Part shown: in pieces, positions 7,002-15,058 of the stretch | Layout: the number at the start of each line of letters is the position of its first letter | Position numbering within the stretch: position 1 is the stretch's first letter | NCBI GenBank assembly: GCA_036744635.1 | Contig: DAIOHQ010000049.1 | Coordinates: 1-23,512, forward strand | Reading direction: 5' to 3' | Length of the DNA: 23,512 bases | Source: DAIOHQ01 sp036744635 | GTDB lineage: Bacteria; Planctomycetota; Phycisphaerae; Tepidisphaerales; Tepidisphaeraceae | Notes under the pieces: model-generated | Databases searched by the model: none | The model's input: the letters and a program-made list of their open reading frames with translations, nothing else | Told to the model about the DNA's origin: nothing | Translations under genes and position numbers: made by a program

Positions 7002-7628
7002 ATGACTTTAGCGCCAACCATACTGCGTCCCTTCGAGCCCGGCACTACCGGGTGGGTGGCGGATGACTTGAACGATCCGCACATCGGAGCGATCTGGGAA
7101 GCCGGTCATTACGAAATTGTGGAAGGAGTCCTTGCCCTGATGCCTCCAGCGCTCTTTGACGGCAGTGCGCCGCTGTTCCGGTTGGCGACGATGATTCAGT
7201 CCCGCATGCGCGAGCTAAAGATTACCGGAGACTTTGCCCCGGAGGCGGATTACATCCTGACGCCGCGGCGGGTGGCCAGGCCGGACATGGTGCTGCTTCT
7301 CTCCGATGACCTGGAGCGCCAAGGCAAGGAAAATGCCCTGCGCGGCAAAGTCGATGCAAAGTATGGCCGGCTGCTGGTGCCTCCGGCGCTGATCGTCGAA
7401 TCCATCAGCCAGGGACATGAGGATCATGATCGAATCGTCAAACGCAATTGGTACGCCGAGGCACGAGTGCCGCACTACTGGATGCTGGATGCGCGGATCA
7501 AGTCGCTGGAGTGCCTGAAGCTGCATGGGGATCAGTATGAACAGGAAGCCTTGGGAAGCGGGACCCAAACCATCCATTCCTCCCTGCTCGGCGGGATCAC
7601 CATCGCGCTGAGCGAAGTGTGGGTCTGA
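7002..7628 (+). CDS. Uma2 family (DUF820) putative PD-(D/E)XK nuclease
   Basis: The 208-residue protein has the Uma2 layout: an N-terminal YEIVEGVL strand (residues 38-44), then RPD with D95, IVES with E133, and K147 in DRIVKRNWY. D95, E133 and K147 fit the acidic and lysine positions of the PD-(D/E)XK nuclease fold. The VPHYWMLD stretch after it is characteristic of the family. Uma2 proteins are abundant in cyanobacteria and planctomycetes, usually as lone paralogues, and their biological role is unsettled. The ATG at 7002 follows a purine-rich GAAGGCGAACC. It lies 47 bp after dapF on the same strand, so it may be cotranscribed, although no functional link is known. Confidence 0.88.
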   Translation: MTLAPTILRPFEPGTTGWVADDLNDPHIGAIWEAGHYEIVEGVLALMPPALFDGSAPLFRLATMIQSRMRELKITGDFAPEADYILTPRRVARPDMVLLLSDDLERQGKENALRGKVDAKYGRLLVPPALIVESISQGHEDHDRIVKRNWYAEARVPHYWMLDARIKSLECLKLHGDQYEQEALGSGTQTIHSSLLGGITIALSEVWV

Positions 7629-7646
7629 AGCACCTGAACCACAAAC

Positions 7647-7662
7647 CCGCATGTCCATGCGG
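7647..7662. terminator. Possible bidirectional hairpin between convergent genes
   Basis: CCGCATG and CATGCGG form a perfect 7-bp inverted repeat in the 54-bp gap between the Uma2 gene (+) and the dioxygenase gene (-). On the minus strand the stem is followed by GGGTTTGT, a weak U-run. On the plus strand there is none. The position is right for a terminator, but the structure is weak. Confidence 0.35.
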
Positions 7663-7682
7663 CGCTGACTGAGCGCTAATCG

Positions 7683-8453
7683 TTAGTGCCCATCCACTTT
7701 TCCTGCCGGCGGGGTGATGTGCTTCACGGCTTTCCAGCTCCAGCGGGGATGCTCAACCAGCAGCTTCCATTCCTTGGTGGTGGGGTCGAGCCATTTCACG
7801 TCATTGCGATGATATTGCATGGCATAGCCGACACGCGGCTCAGAGGTATCGTTGGCGCCCGAGCCGTGGACCGTCAACCGCGTGAAGGCCACCAGGTCGC
7901 CGGGGCGCATGCGGATGGGGAGGAAATCCTCGGGGTCGTACAGCACCATGCGCTGAAGCTCGCCGTCGCTTGAATCCTTGCCTTCGAGCGTGCCGGCCAG
8001 ATGGGAGCGCGGCACGAGCTGCAGGCAGCCGTTCTCCGGCGTCATCGGGTTAAGTGCCATCCAGAGATTGATCCCCGGGCCGTCAAAGCGGGTGTATTGG
8101 TTGTCCTGATGGAAATAAAAGCGGCCGCCGCCGGGGCTTTTTACCGCGGTGAAGGGGAGATAGGGCGTGGCTGGCCCGCCCATGAGCTGGGATGCGATCG
8201 ACAACAGGTTTTCGCTGTAGACCAGTTTTTCCAGGCCGCTGCCTCCAAGGAATTCATTGCTCTGTTTCAGCTTGGTCGTCGCCAGGCCGATAACCCGCAT
8301 GATTTCCATGACCTCGCTGCGAAGCAGGCCGGCGGTCTGCTCGGTCATGACTCCGGGCAGGAACAGCCAGCCCTCCTGCTGATAGAACTTGATCTCGCCG
8401 TCGGTCAATTGCACCCTGGCAATCGGATCGGCGGCAGCTTGCATTGTGGTCAT
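7683..8453 (-). CDS. Phytanoyl-CoA dioxygenase (PhyH) family protein
   Basis: The 256-residue protein belongs to the Fe(II)/2-oxoglutarate-dependent oxygenases. The iron ligands are visible as HQD (H115, D117) and H196 in TVHGSG. R207 in EPRVGY is the expected 2-oxoglutarate-binding arginine. The N-terminal helix pair (DGEIKFYQQEGWLFLPGVM) is typical of PhyH proteins. It would hydroxylate an unidentified small substrate in the cytoplasm. The family in bacteria acts on compounds as different as ectoine and secondary metabolites, so the substrate is open. I chose the ATG at 8453. The frame stays open far upstream, but there it overlaps the CsrA-like gene antiphase and has low-complexity, arginine-rich content. 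The CsrA-like gene ends 56 bp upstream on the same strand. Confidence 0.88.
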   Translation of the reverse strand: MTTMQAAADPIARVQLTDGEIKFYQQEGWLFLPGVMTEQTAGLLRSEVMEIMRVIGLATTKLKQSNEFLGGSGLEKLVYSENLLSIASQLMGGPATPYLPFTAVKSPGGGRFYFHQDNQYTRFDGPGINLWMALNPMTPENGCLQLVPRSHLAGTLEGKDSSDGELQRMVLYDPEDFLPIRMRPGDLVAFTRLTVHGSGANDTSEPRVGYAMQYHRNDVKWLDPTTKEWKLLVEHPRWSWKAVKHITPPAGKVDGH

Positions 8454-8509
8454 TGCGGAAATTATCCGATGCCACTTTCTGACATGCAAGCTGCATGGAG
8501 TGCGATCGG

Positions 8510-8842
8510 CTAGCGCTCTTTGTTGCGGGTTTGGCTGAGTTCTTCTTTGCGCACCACGCCGATGTGCTGCGGGCAGTCGATGCCGAGGCGGACGGCCTCG
8601 CCAAGCAAATCCACCACCGTAATCCGCACCAGCGGGCCTACCGAGATGGATTGGCCGGGAGAAAGCTCGTGGGCGCTCTTGAAAAGCGCCCCATCGGACG
8701 GCCCGCCAATGACCCTGCCCTGCGCCACCAGGCGCACCGTCTTCTCGTCGATATCGGTGGGCGAAATGACGATGTGATTCCCCGGCGTGAAATTCGTGCC
8801 TATGAGCACGGCCTGATCGATGGAACGGGTGATGAGAATCAT
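8510..8842 (-). CDS. CsrA-like RNA-binding protein with a large internal insertion
   Basis: The protein is 110 residues from the ATG at 8842, against about 55-65 for ordinary CsrA. Residues 1-15 (MILITRSIDQAVLIG) match CsrA beta-1. Residues 71-105 (VRITVVDLLGEAVRLGID, then VVRKEEL) match beta-2 to beta-5, including the RNA-contacting Arg (R98) before KEEL. About 52 residues separate the two parts. The insert itself looks CsrA-like: GNHIVISPTDIDEKTVRL (21-38) parallels GPLVRITVVDLLGEAVRL (69-86), so a partial internal duplication is likely. An upstream in-frame ATG at 8884 would add 14 hydrophobic residues and is less likely. CsrA binds GGA motifs in mRNA leaders to control translation. Whether this form dimerises or binds RNA is unknown. 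It is probably cotranscribed with the dioxygenase gene. Confidence 0.75.
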   Translation of the reverse strand: MILITRSIDQAVLIGTNFTPGNHIVISPTDIDEKTVRLVAQGRVIGGPSDGALFKSAHELSPGQSISVGPLVRITVVDLLGEAVRLGIDCPQHIGVVRKEELSQTRNKER

Positions 8843-9027
8843 AGGTGCGATCAGTGCGAGTGACTTCAACAATGAAAGCGCCATATCGGACGCTGCCAGC
8901 CCATGCACGGTATTGTACCGCACGGCGTTTCGGATGCCAGACGTGCGGCCGATGCATGGCACCTTCTTGCCATTGCATCCGCAGCCTGAAAGCACGAGAA
9001 GTGGGAATCGCGCGGGTTTATCTCGGA

Positions 9028-9168
9028 CTATGAAAAAATGACCCAGCGCACCGCGAAGACGGTCACGCTGTACACCATGGTCACCACCAGCATCCCGGTG
9101 ATGAAGTGCAAACGGGTCTTCTTATCGGCTGGGTGACTACGGCTGCTCACGGCTTTTCTCCCACGCAT
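9028..9168 (-). CDS. Small single-pass membrane protein
   Basis: This is a 46-residue frame. It begins with a basic, serine-rich segment (MRGRKAVSSRS, then ADKKTR) and ends with one long hydrophobic helix (about residues 22-43: FITGMLVVTMVYSVTVFAV), closing with RWVIFS. A positive N-terminus followed by a single helix predicts an inner-membrane protein with the N-terminus inside. No family is recognised. It stands alone between the CsrA-like gene and the phosphate transporter gene, both on the same strand. An upstream ATG at 9234 would add 22 residues of no evident character. The amino-acid pattern is convincing, but such a short frame could arise by chance. Confidence 0.4.
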   Translation of the reverse strand: MRGRKAVSSRSHPADKKTRLHFITGMLVVTMVYSVTVFAVRWVIFS

Positions 9169-9364
9169 CGTCCCACAACAACTGGCATCAGCATGACACA
9201 ACTTGCTGAAAAGGCCACGATGGGTGCTCTCCAAAGGCGGTATCGGACCATCGTCGCCGACGCTTTATGCAGTTTATACAGACTATGCTCCATCAGGAGC
9301 AAAATTATTGACCGTTGGTCGGAACATGGTCCAATAAGACCTGACAACTAGCCGTTGGCAACTT

Positions 9365-10480
9365 TCAGTGCAGCAGCCTTTCGCAGACGTGCAGGATGAT
9401 ATAGGTGATGCCCGCGATGAATGCCGAGCAGGGAATCGTAAGGATCCAGGCCAGCACGATGCGCTGGCCCCAGATCCAGCGCACGGAGCGAACGCCTTTG
9501 GTGGTGCCGACGCCGAGAATGGCGCCGGTGATGGCGTGGGTGGTGGAGATGGGAATGTGTCCGAAGGTCGCCCCGATGATGGTGGTGGCCGCGGAGAGTT
9601 CCGCGCAAAATCCGCCCACCGGCTGCAGTCGCGTGATGCCCGAGCCCATGGTCTTGACGATGCGCCAGCCGCCAAACATGGTTCCCAGGGCGATGGCCAG
9701 GTGACACGAGAGGATGATCGGCATGCCGTATTCGTGCTTGACCCAGGGAAGATGAATCGAGCCCCAGTGTGTCCAGTCGCCGTGCCCGCCGGCCGCCCCG
9801 TAGCCGGCCGCCGTCAGCAGCATCACGATGATTCCCATCGTCTTCTGGGCATCGTTGCCGCCGTGGCCGAGGCTGTAGATGCCCGCTGAGACAAGCTGCA
9901 GCCGGCGGAACAGGACATCTACCTTGTTGGGCGTGGACCGGCGGAACACCCAGGAGACCACGACCATGTTGAGCGCGCCGAGGATAAATCCGATCAGCGG
10001 AGACAGGAAAAGAAACAGCAGCAGCAGTCCCCAGCCCCATCCGAGGATGATCGCCCCGAACCCGGCCTTGGCGATGGCCGCTCCGGCGATGCCGCTGACC
10101 AGAGCGTGCGAAGAACTGGTCGGCAGCGCCAGCAGCCAGGTAATGATGTTCCAGACGATGGCGCCCATCAGACCGCCCCAGACGACGTAGATGTCCAGGT
10201 GCTGGGTGTGAACCAGGCCGGTGCCGATGGTCTTGGCCACGCCGGTGCCGAATGCAAATGCGGCGACGAAGTTGAAGAACGCCGCCCACACCACCGCCTG
10301 CGCCGGGGTCAGCACGCGCGTGGAGACCACTGTCGCGATCGAGTTGGCCGCGTCGTGAAAGCCATTGAGAAAGTCGAAGAACAGGGCGACCAGGATGATG
10401 AAAAAGACGAGCAGGAGCATCCCGGTGGATCCGGAGGGGGCGGGAGCCGTCGTCAGTGCCAGCGAGGTGAGTGCGGTCAT
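9365..10480 (-). CDS. pit: Inorganic phosphate transporter, PiT family
   Basis: The 371-residue membrane protein imports phosphate, as a neutral metal-phosphate complex in bacterial relatives, driven by the proton (or sodium) gradient. Both PiT signature repeats are present: GFHDAANSIATVVSTR (residues 40-55) and GHGGNDAQKTMG (205-216). The paired TSSSHALVSG (121-130) and STTHAITGAILG segments reflect the inverted duplication of the fold. About ten hydrophobic helices can be traced. It lies 46 bp downstream of a DUF47 gene on the same strand, the standard partner arrangement. The symbol is by family, and low-affinity transport is inferred. Confidence 0.93.
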   Translation of the reverse strand: MTALTSLALTTAPAPSGSTGMLLLVFFIILVALFFDFLNGFHDAANSIATVVSTRVLTPAQAVVWAAFFNFVAAFAFGTGVAKTIGTGLVHTQHLDIYVVWGGLMGAIVWNIITWLLALPTSSSHALVSGIAGAAIAKAGFGAIILGWGWGLLLLFLFLSPLIGFILGALNMVVVSWVFRRSTPNKVDVLFRRLQLVSAGIYSLGHGGNDAQKTMGIIVMLLTAAGYGAAGGHGDWTHWGSIHLPWVKHEYGMPIILSCHLAIALGTMFGGWRIVKTMGSGITRLQPVGGFCAELSAATTIIGATFGHIPISTTHAITGAILGVGTTKGVRSVRWIWGQRIVLAWILTIPCSAFIAGITYIILHVCERLLH

Positions 10481-10526
10481 GGTTACTTGCCGAGAGGGTT
10501 GAGGGCGGCGGGCGCTGGCGCGGGCA

Positions 10527-11150
10527 TCACCCGTTTTTCAAGACGATGCGCTCCAGCACGTGGGTGACATCTTCGCAGCCGTCGATGGCGTCTTCGATGA
10601 ACTCATAGAATTCCTTCCATTTCATCACGTGCAGGGCGTCATGGGTTCCATCGTACAGCTTGGAAATGGCCGCGTGATGGTTGTCGTCCCCGACATTCTC
10701 GAGGCGATGCACCTCGATCAGCTTGTCGCTCAATTCCGACAGCTTGCGGCTCTTGCGCAGACGATGCACGGCCTCGTTCAGCGCCACAGTCGCCTGCACC
10801 AGCACATCCGCCTGCTTGGCAAACTGGGCCTCCATCGCCGTTACGTGATAGAGCGTCAGGCGCTTGGCCAGCGCGTCAATCGTGTCAACGATGGTGTCCA
10901 GCTCGCCGACGAGAGTATGAATGTCTTCGCGGTCGAACGGGGTGATAAAGGTGCGGTCGAGGCGCTCCAGGGCCTGATGGGCCAGGTCGTCGGCATCGTG
11001 CTCGGCCTTGCGGATGCGCTGGATCGACGGCTGCACGTCGGGGAAATTCTGCACCAGCGTCCGCAGGTACTCGGCCGTCGAAACCGCATGGCTGGATAGT
11101 CCCTCGAAGAGATCAAAGAAGACGGTGTCTTTGGGGAGCAGGTTGAACAT
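10527..11150 (-). CDS. DUF47 family (PhoU-like) phosphate transport accessory protein
   Basis: The 207-residue, all-helical protein has the length and pattern of DUF47/YkaA proteins. These are PhoU-like four-helix bundles encoded next to PiT transporters. The metal-binding style motif EHDAD (E50, D54) and the acidic helix REDIHTLVGELDTIVDTID (from residue 74) are typical. It is thought to regulate the neighbouring transporter at the inner membrane. The gene ends 46 bp before pit, so the two form an operon. I chose the ATG at 11150 because MFNLLPKD is the usual DUF47 beginning. The frame is open for another 39 codons upstream without family character. No Shine-Dalgarno sequence is evident, and no Pho box was seen upstream. 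Confidence 0.9.
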   Translation of the reverse strand: MFNLLPKDTVFFDLFEGLSSHAVSTAEYLRTLVQNFPDVQPSIQRIRKAEHDADDLAHQALERLDRTFITPFDREDIHTLVGELDTIVDTIDALAKRLTLYHVTAMEAQFAKQADVLVQATVALNEAVHRLRKSRKLSELSDKLIEVHRLENVGDDNHHAAISKLYDGTHDALHVMKWKEFYEFIEDAIDGCEDVTHVLERIVLKNG

Positions 11151-11210
11151 GAAGGGATGATTCTCGGTAAAATCTGGTTTGGGATCCGTGTGCTTCTGGT
11201 TAGGACCGCA

Positions 11211-11238
11211 ATTGTACGGTGGACGAAAATTGAAGCAA
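11211..11238 (-). promoter_or_regulatory. Candidate promoter for the DUF47-pit operon
   Basis: On the minus strand, TTGCTT (11238-11233) and TACAAT (11216-11211) are separated by 16 bp. This gives a predicted start near 11204 and a leader of about 54 bases before the ATG at 11150. Both boxes deviate slightly from consensus. The match is plausible but unproven. Confidence 0.45.
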
Positions 11239-11272
11239 GTTGCAAAAGCTGTCGCGCCATGCTGCAAGGGTC

Positions 11273-11302
11273 TTTACATAGAAGTCAATGCCCGGATAGA
11301 AT
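11273..11302 (+). promoter_or_regulatory. Candidate promoter for the toxin-antitoxin operon
   Basis: TTTACA (11273-11278) and TAGAAT (11297-11302) are spaced 18 bp apart. The predicted start is at about 11309, two bases before the toxin ATG, so the mRNA would have almost no leader. The operon is divergent from the DUF47 gene, and the two promoters share 160 bp. Confidence 0.45.
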
Positions 11303-11310
11303 GATACTCG

Positions 11311-11568
11311 ATGGCGGCGAAAGTGGAAATCACGCCCGAAGCCTTTGAGCAGGCGCAAAAGTTGAAGGAGCCCATCTACTCGCGCGTCATGGGTATCGTA
11401 GGCCGATTGAAGGACTGGCCCGCCGTCAGCGGCGCAAAGCCTTTGCGCCACGGCTTGGCTGGACACTACCGTATCCGGACCGGTGATTACCGGGTGCAAT
11501 TCCGGGTTAAAGGCGAGACGATTATCGTCGAGCAAATTGGGCATCGCGACGGCTTTTATGGAGGTTGA
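11311..11568 (+). CDS. RelE/ParE-superfamily toxin
   Basis: The 85-residue protein follows the RelE pattern: an N-terminal helix pair, then LRHGLAGHYRIRTGDYRVQF (residues about 46-65) and a closing IGHRDGFY strand. The YRIR.GDYR core and the HR..FY end are the family hallmarks. RelE-type toxins are ribosome-dependent mRNA endonucleases, while ParE relatives inhibit gyrase; the sequence alone does not fully separate them, but the arginines and the C-terminal HRDGFY favour RelE. It is followed after 3 bp by an HTH-containing antitoxin gene with a clear GGAGG site. The toxin-first order is like higBA. The unit is probably autoregulated through the antitoxin. Confidence 0.88.
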   Translation: MAAKVEITPEAFEQAQKLKEPIYSRVMGIVGRLKDWPAVSGAKPLRHGLAGHYRIRTGDYRVQFRVKGETIIVEQIGHRDGFYGG

Positions 11569-11571
11569 ACC

Positions 11572-11937
11572 ATGTTGGCAGGCACCATTCAAGTCAGTGG
11601 CAAACGCTTCGTCATCGTGCCGGAGGCGGAATACGATCGCCTGCGGCAACGTGCGGCCGTGGCTGGCGATACCGACATACCGGAACTGCCCGGCAAGCTC
11701 GCCAGCGGAAACTATCCCGCCATGGAAGCGATGCGGGTTGGATTGGCCCGCAAGCTTATCAAGCGGCGATGGGGGGTGGGGCTGTCGCAAGCTGAGGTCG
11801 CTCGACGGGCAAACATCCGGCCTGAAACCCTCAATCGCATCGAAAAGGCGAAGGTGACGGCGGATACGGCGACGGTGACGATGATCGTCCGTGTCCTGGA
11901 GAAGGCGGAACGAGAGCAGGCAATGGCCCGGGAGTGA
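11572..11937 (+). CDS. HTH (XRE/HigA-like) antitoxin
   Basis: The 121-residue partner of the upstream toxin has two parts. Residues about 1-60 (IQVSGKRFVIVPEAEYDRLRQRA) resemble the N-terminal strand and helix of Phd/RelB-like antitoxins. Residues about 73-115 form an XRE helix-turn-helix (LSQAEVARRANIRPETLNRIE) and a terminal helix. Such antitoxins bind both the toxin and the operator of their own operon. The start is supported by GGAGG eight bases upstream. The final codons (MARE, then TGA) lie in the first unit of a short tandem repeat, so the C-terminus may have been reshaped by repeat spread. Confidence 0.85.
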   Translation: MLAGTIQVSGKRFVIVPEAEYDRLRQRAAVAGDTDIPELPGKLASGNYPAMEAMRVGLARKLIKRRWGVGLSQAEVARRANIRPETLNRIEKAKVTADTATVTMIVRVLEKAEREQAMARE

Positions 11938-11970
11938 TGGCCCGGGAATGACAGATGGCCCGGGAATGAC
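11922..11970. repeat. Tandem ATGGCCCGGGA repeat, three units
   Basis: ATGGCCCGGGA starts at 11922, 11937 and 11955, each followed by RTGAC-like sequence. The first unit encodes the end of the antitoxin. The GATGACAGATGGCCC stretch next to palindromic repeat A copy 3 (4406-4420) is related, so this may be a fragment of that family's flank. It ends directly before the thiC promoter. Confidence 0.6.
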
Positions 11971-11999
11971 TTGCCAGCGGAGGTCTGGAGCGCTACACT
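11971..11999 (+). promoter_or_regulatory. Promoter for the thiC riboswitch transcript
   Basis: TTGCCA (11971-11976) and TACACT (11994-11999) are exactly 17 bp apart. The predicted start, near 12006, lies a few bases before the first strand of riboswitch stem P1, as expected for a riboswitch-controlled leader. Confidence 0.65.
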
Positions 12000-12005
12000 T
12001 GCGCC

Positions 12006-12100
12006 AAATCGCTAGGGGTGGCCGGCGCCGCGTGCGCCGGTCTGAGATCCGATACCCTTAGAACCTGATCCGGCGTGATACCGGCGTAGGGAAGCGAATG
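12006..12100 (+). promoter_or_regulatory. TPP riboswitch (THI element)
   Basis: The conserved THI-box blocks appear in order: AGGGGTG (12014-12020), a GC-rich variable hairpin (GGCGCCGCGTGCGCC), CTGAGAT (12042-12048), ACCCTTAGAACCTGATCCG (12054-12072), then TACCGGCGTAGGGAAG (12080-12095). Stem P1 is TCGCT (12009-12013) with AGCGA (12093-12097). It binds thiamin pyrophosphate in the nascent mRNA and represses the gene downstream, thiC. The thiC start codon lies about 90 bases further on. Confidence 0.96.
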
Positions 12101-12188
12101 TGCAGCAGGCGGTTCTCTCCTTTCGTCCGAATTCGTTTGCGAATTCATCCCTCCGGCGACGGCGAGTCTTTCTCGTTGAGGAGCAAAA
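12101..12188 (+). promoter_or_regulatory. Riboswitch expression platform and thiC ribosome-binding site
   Basis: The stretch holds a perfect hairpin, GAATTCG (12129-12135) with CGAATTC (12140-12146), and two pyrimidine runs (TCTCC near 12116, CCCTCC near 12149). These could pair with the strong Shine-Dalgarno GAGGAG (12178-12183), five bases before the ATG. No hairpin with a U-tract is present, so control of translation initiation is more likely than premature termination. Confidence 0.6.
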
Positions 12189-13925
<1,737 letters not shown>

Positions 13926-13976
13926 ATTTCGGCGGCCCGTCTCGCTCAAGCACGGTCGACCCGGTATGCTTTGTTT

Positions 13977-15011
13977 ATGGGAAAAAGGTTTGAGAAGAAT
14001 CTGGGTCCGACAGCGGTAGACTGCTTCGCTGGGTGCGGCGGCATGACCGAGGGCTTCAAGAAGGCCGGTTATAAGGTGGTGGGAGGGATCGAAAACGACC
14101 AAACTGCGTGTGCCGTCTACGCGCTCAATCATCCGCAGGTTCATCTCTGGTCGAAGGACATCCGTAATGTTAGCGCCGCGGCGGTGCTGAAAACTCTAAG
14201 GCTCAAGGTCGGCCAACTCGATTTACTTGGAGGCTGCCCGCCTTGTCAGGGTTTTTCGACGCTTCGGACCTACAACGGCGGCCGGCGCGTGAGGGATAAG
14301 CAGAACAATTTGATATATGAGTTCCAGCGGTTGGTATTGGGTCTCAAGCCAAAGCGTGTCATGTTGGAAAATGTGCCGGGGTTGCAGGGCAATCGTCGGT
14401 TCGATGAGTTTGTAAGCGCCCTTCGTAACGCCGGATATGAAGTGAAGGCGGAGGTGTTGAACGTGGCCGACTACGGGGTGCCGCAGCGCCGCCGCCGGCT
14501 CGTGTTGTTGGCTAGCCGTGTGTCCGACGTCGCATTTGCCCGGCCCAGCAAGCGCCGGCTGACGGTCCGCGACGCGATCGCTTCGCTTCCCAAGGCGGGA
14601 AAGAGCGGGGACGCGCTTCACGATCTTCCCGAAAGCCGCTCCGAACGAACAAAAAAACGTATCGCTGCCGTGCCGCGCGATGGTGGGAGTCGAACAGCCC
14701 TCCCCAAGCATTTGCAGTTGAAGTGCCACCAAACGTCTGATGGGTTCAATGATGTGTATGGACGCATGGCGTGGGACGGCCTTGCGCCCACCATCACAAC
14801 AGGGTGCTTTAATCCGTCGAAGGGCCGGTTCCTTCATCCAACGAAGGATCGCGGTATAACAATGCGCGAAGCGGCCCTCCTGCAGTCATTTCCATGCCGG
14901 TATAGGTTTCCCATCGAAATGGGAAGGGTGCGAATCGCGTGCATGATCGGAAATGCATTGCCGCCGGAATTCATTCGGCGACATGCACTGGCGTGCCGAG
15001 ATTTGTCATAA
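13977..15011 (+). CDS. DNA (cytosine-5) methyltransferase
   Basis: The 344-residue enzyme transfers a methyl group from SAM to C5 of cytosine in a specific DNA site. Motifs are in the usual order: I, DCFAGCGG (15-22); IV, GGCPPCQGFS with catalytic C90; VI, ENV (131-133); VIII, QRRRR (170-174); a short target-recognition region (about 185-265); IX, REAALLQSFP (297-306); and X, IGNALPP (324-330). All catalytic residues are present. The TTG six bases earlier is an alternative start. A TATGCT lies seven bases before the ATG, so the mRNA may be nearly leaderless. It is followed 47 bp later by the large kinase/ATPase gene and then vsr, and no restriction enzyme gene is adjacent. Methylation and mismatch repair by Vsr would form a matched pair. 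Confidence 0.95.
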   Translation: MGKRFEKNLGPTAVDCFAGCGGMTEGFKKAGYKVVGGIENDQTACAVYALNHPQVHLWSKDIRNVSAAAVLKTLRLKVGQLDLLGGCPPCQGFSTLRTYNGGRRVRDKQNNLIYEFQRLVLGLKPKRVMLENVPGLQGNRRFDEFVSALRNAGYEVKAEVLNVADYGVPQRRRRLVLLASRVSDVAFARPSKRRLTVRDAIASLPKAGKSGDALHDLPESRSERTKKRIAAVPRDGGSRTALPKHLQLKCHQTSDGFNDVYGRMAWDGLAPTITTGCFNPSKGRFLHPTKDRGITMREAALLQSFPCRYRFPIEMGRVRIACMIGNALPPEFIRRHALACRDLS

Positions 15012-15058
15012 ACATCGGCGCGCGGGGCTGACGGGTCCAGTTCTCGAGGTGATTTCCA

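Noticed and set aside
8454..8978. N-terminal extension of the dioxygenase to 431 residues
   Set aside because: It overlaps the CsrA-like gene in another frame, is rich in Arg, His and Ala, and PhyH proteins start where the ATG at 8453 places them.
9169..9364. Small frames on both strands between the membrane peptide and pit
   Set aside because: None has a start signal, a hydrophobic pattern or a balanced composition. The gap most likely holds only regulatory sequence, and I see no clear promoter in it.
9348..10289. Second minus-strand frame overlapping pit
   Set aside because: It is Arg/His-rich shadow text of the transporter gene in another frame, which carries all PiT motifs.
11922..11970. 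Iteron-type origin or operator array
   Set aside because: There are only three short units, the first inside a coding sequence, and no replication gene is near. The similarity to the flank of repeat A is a simpler explanation.
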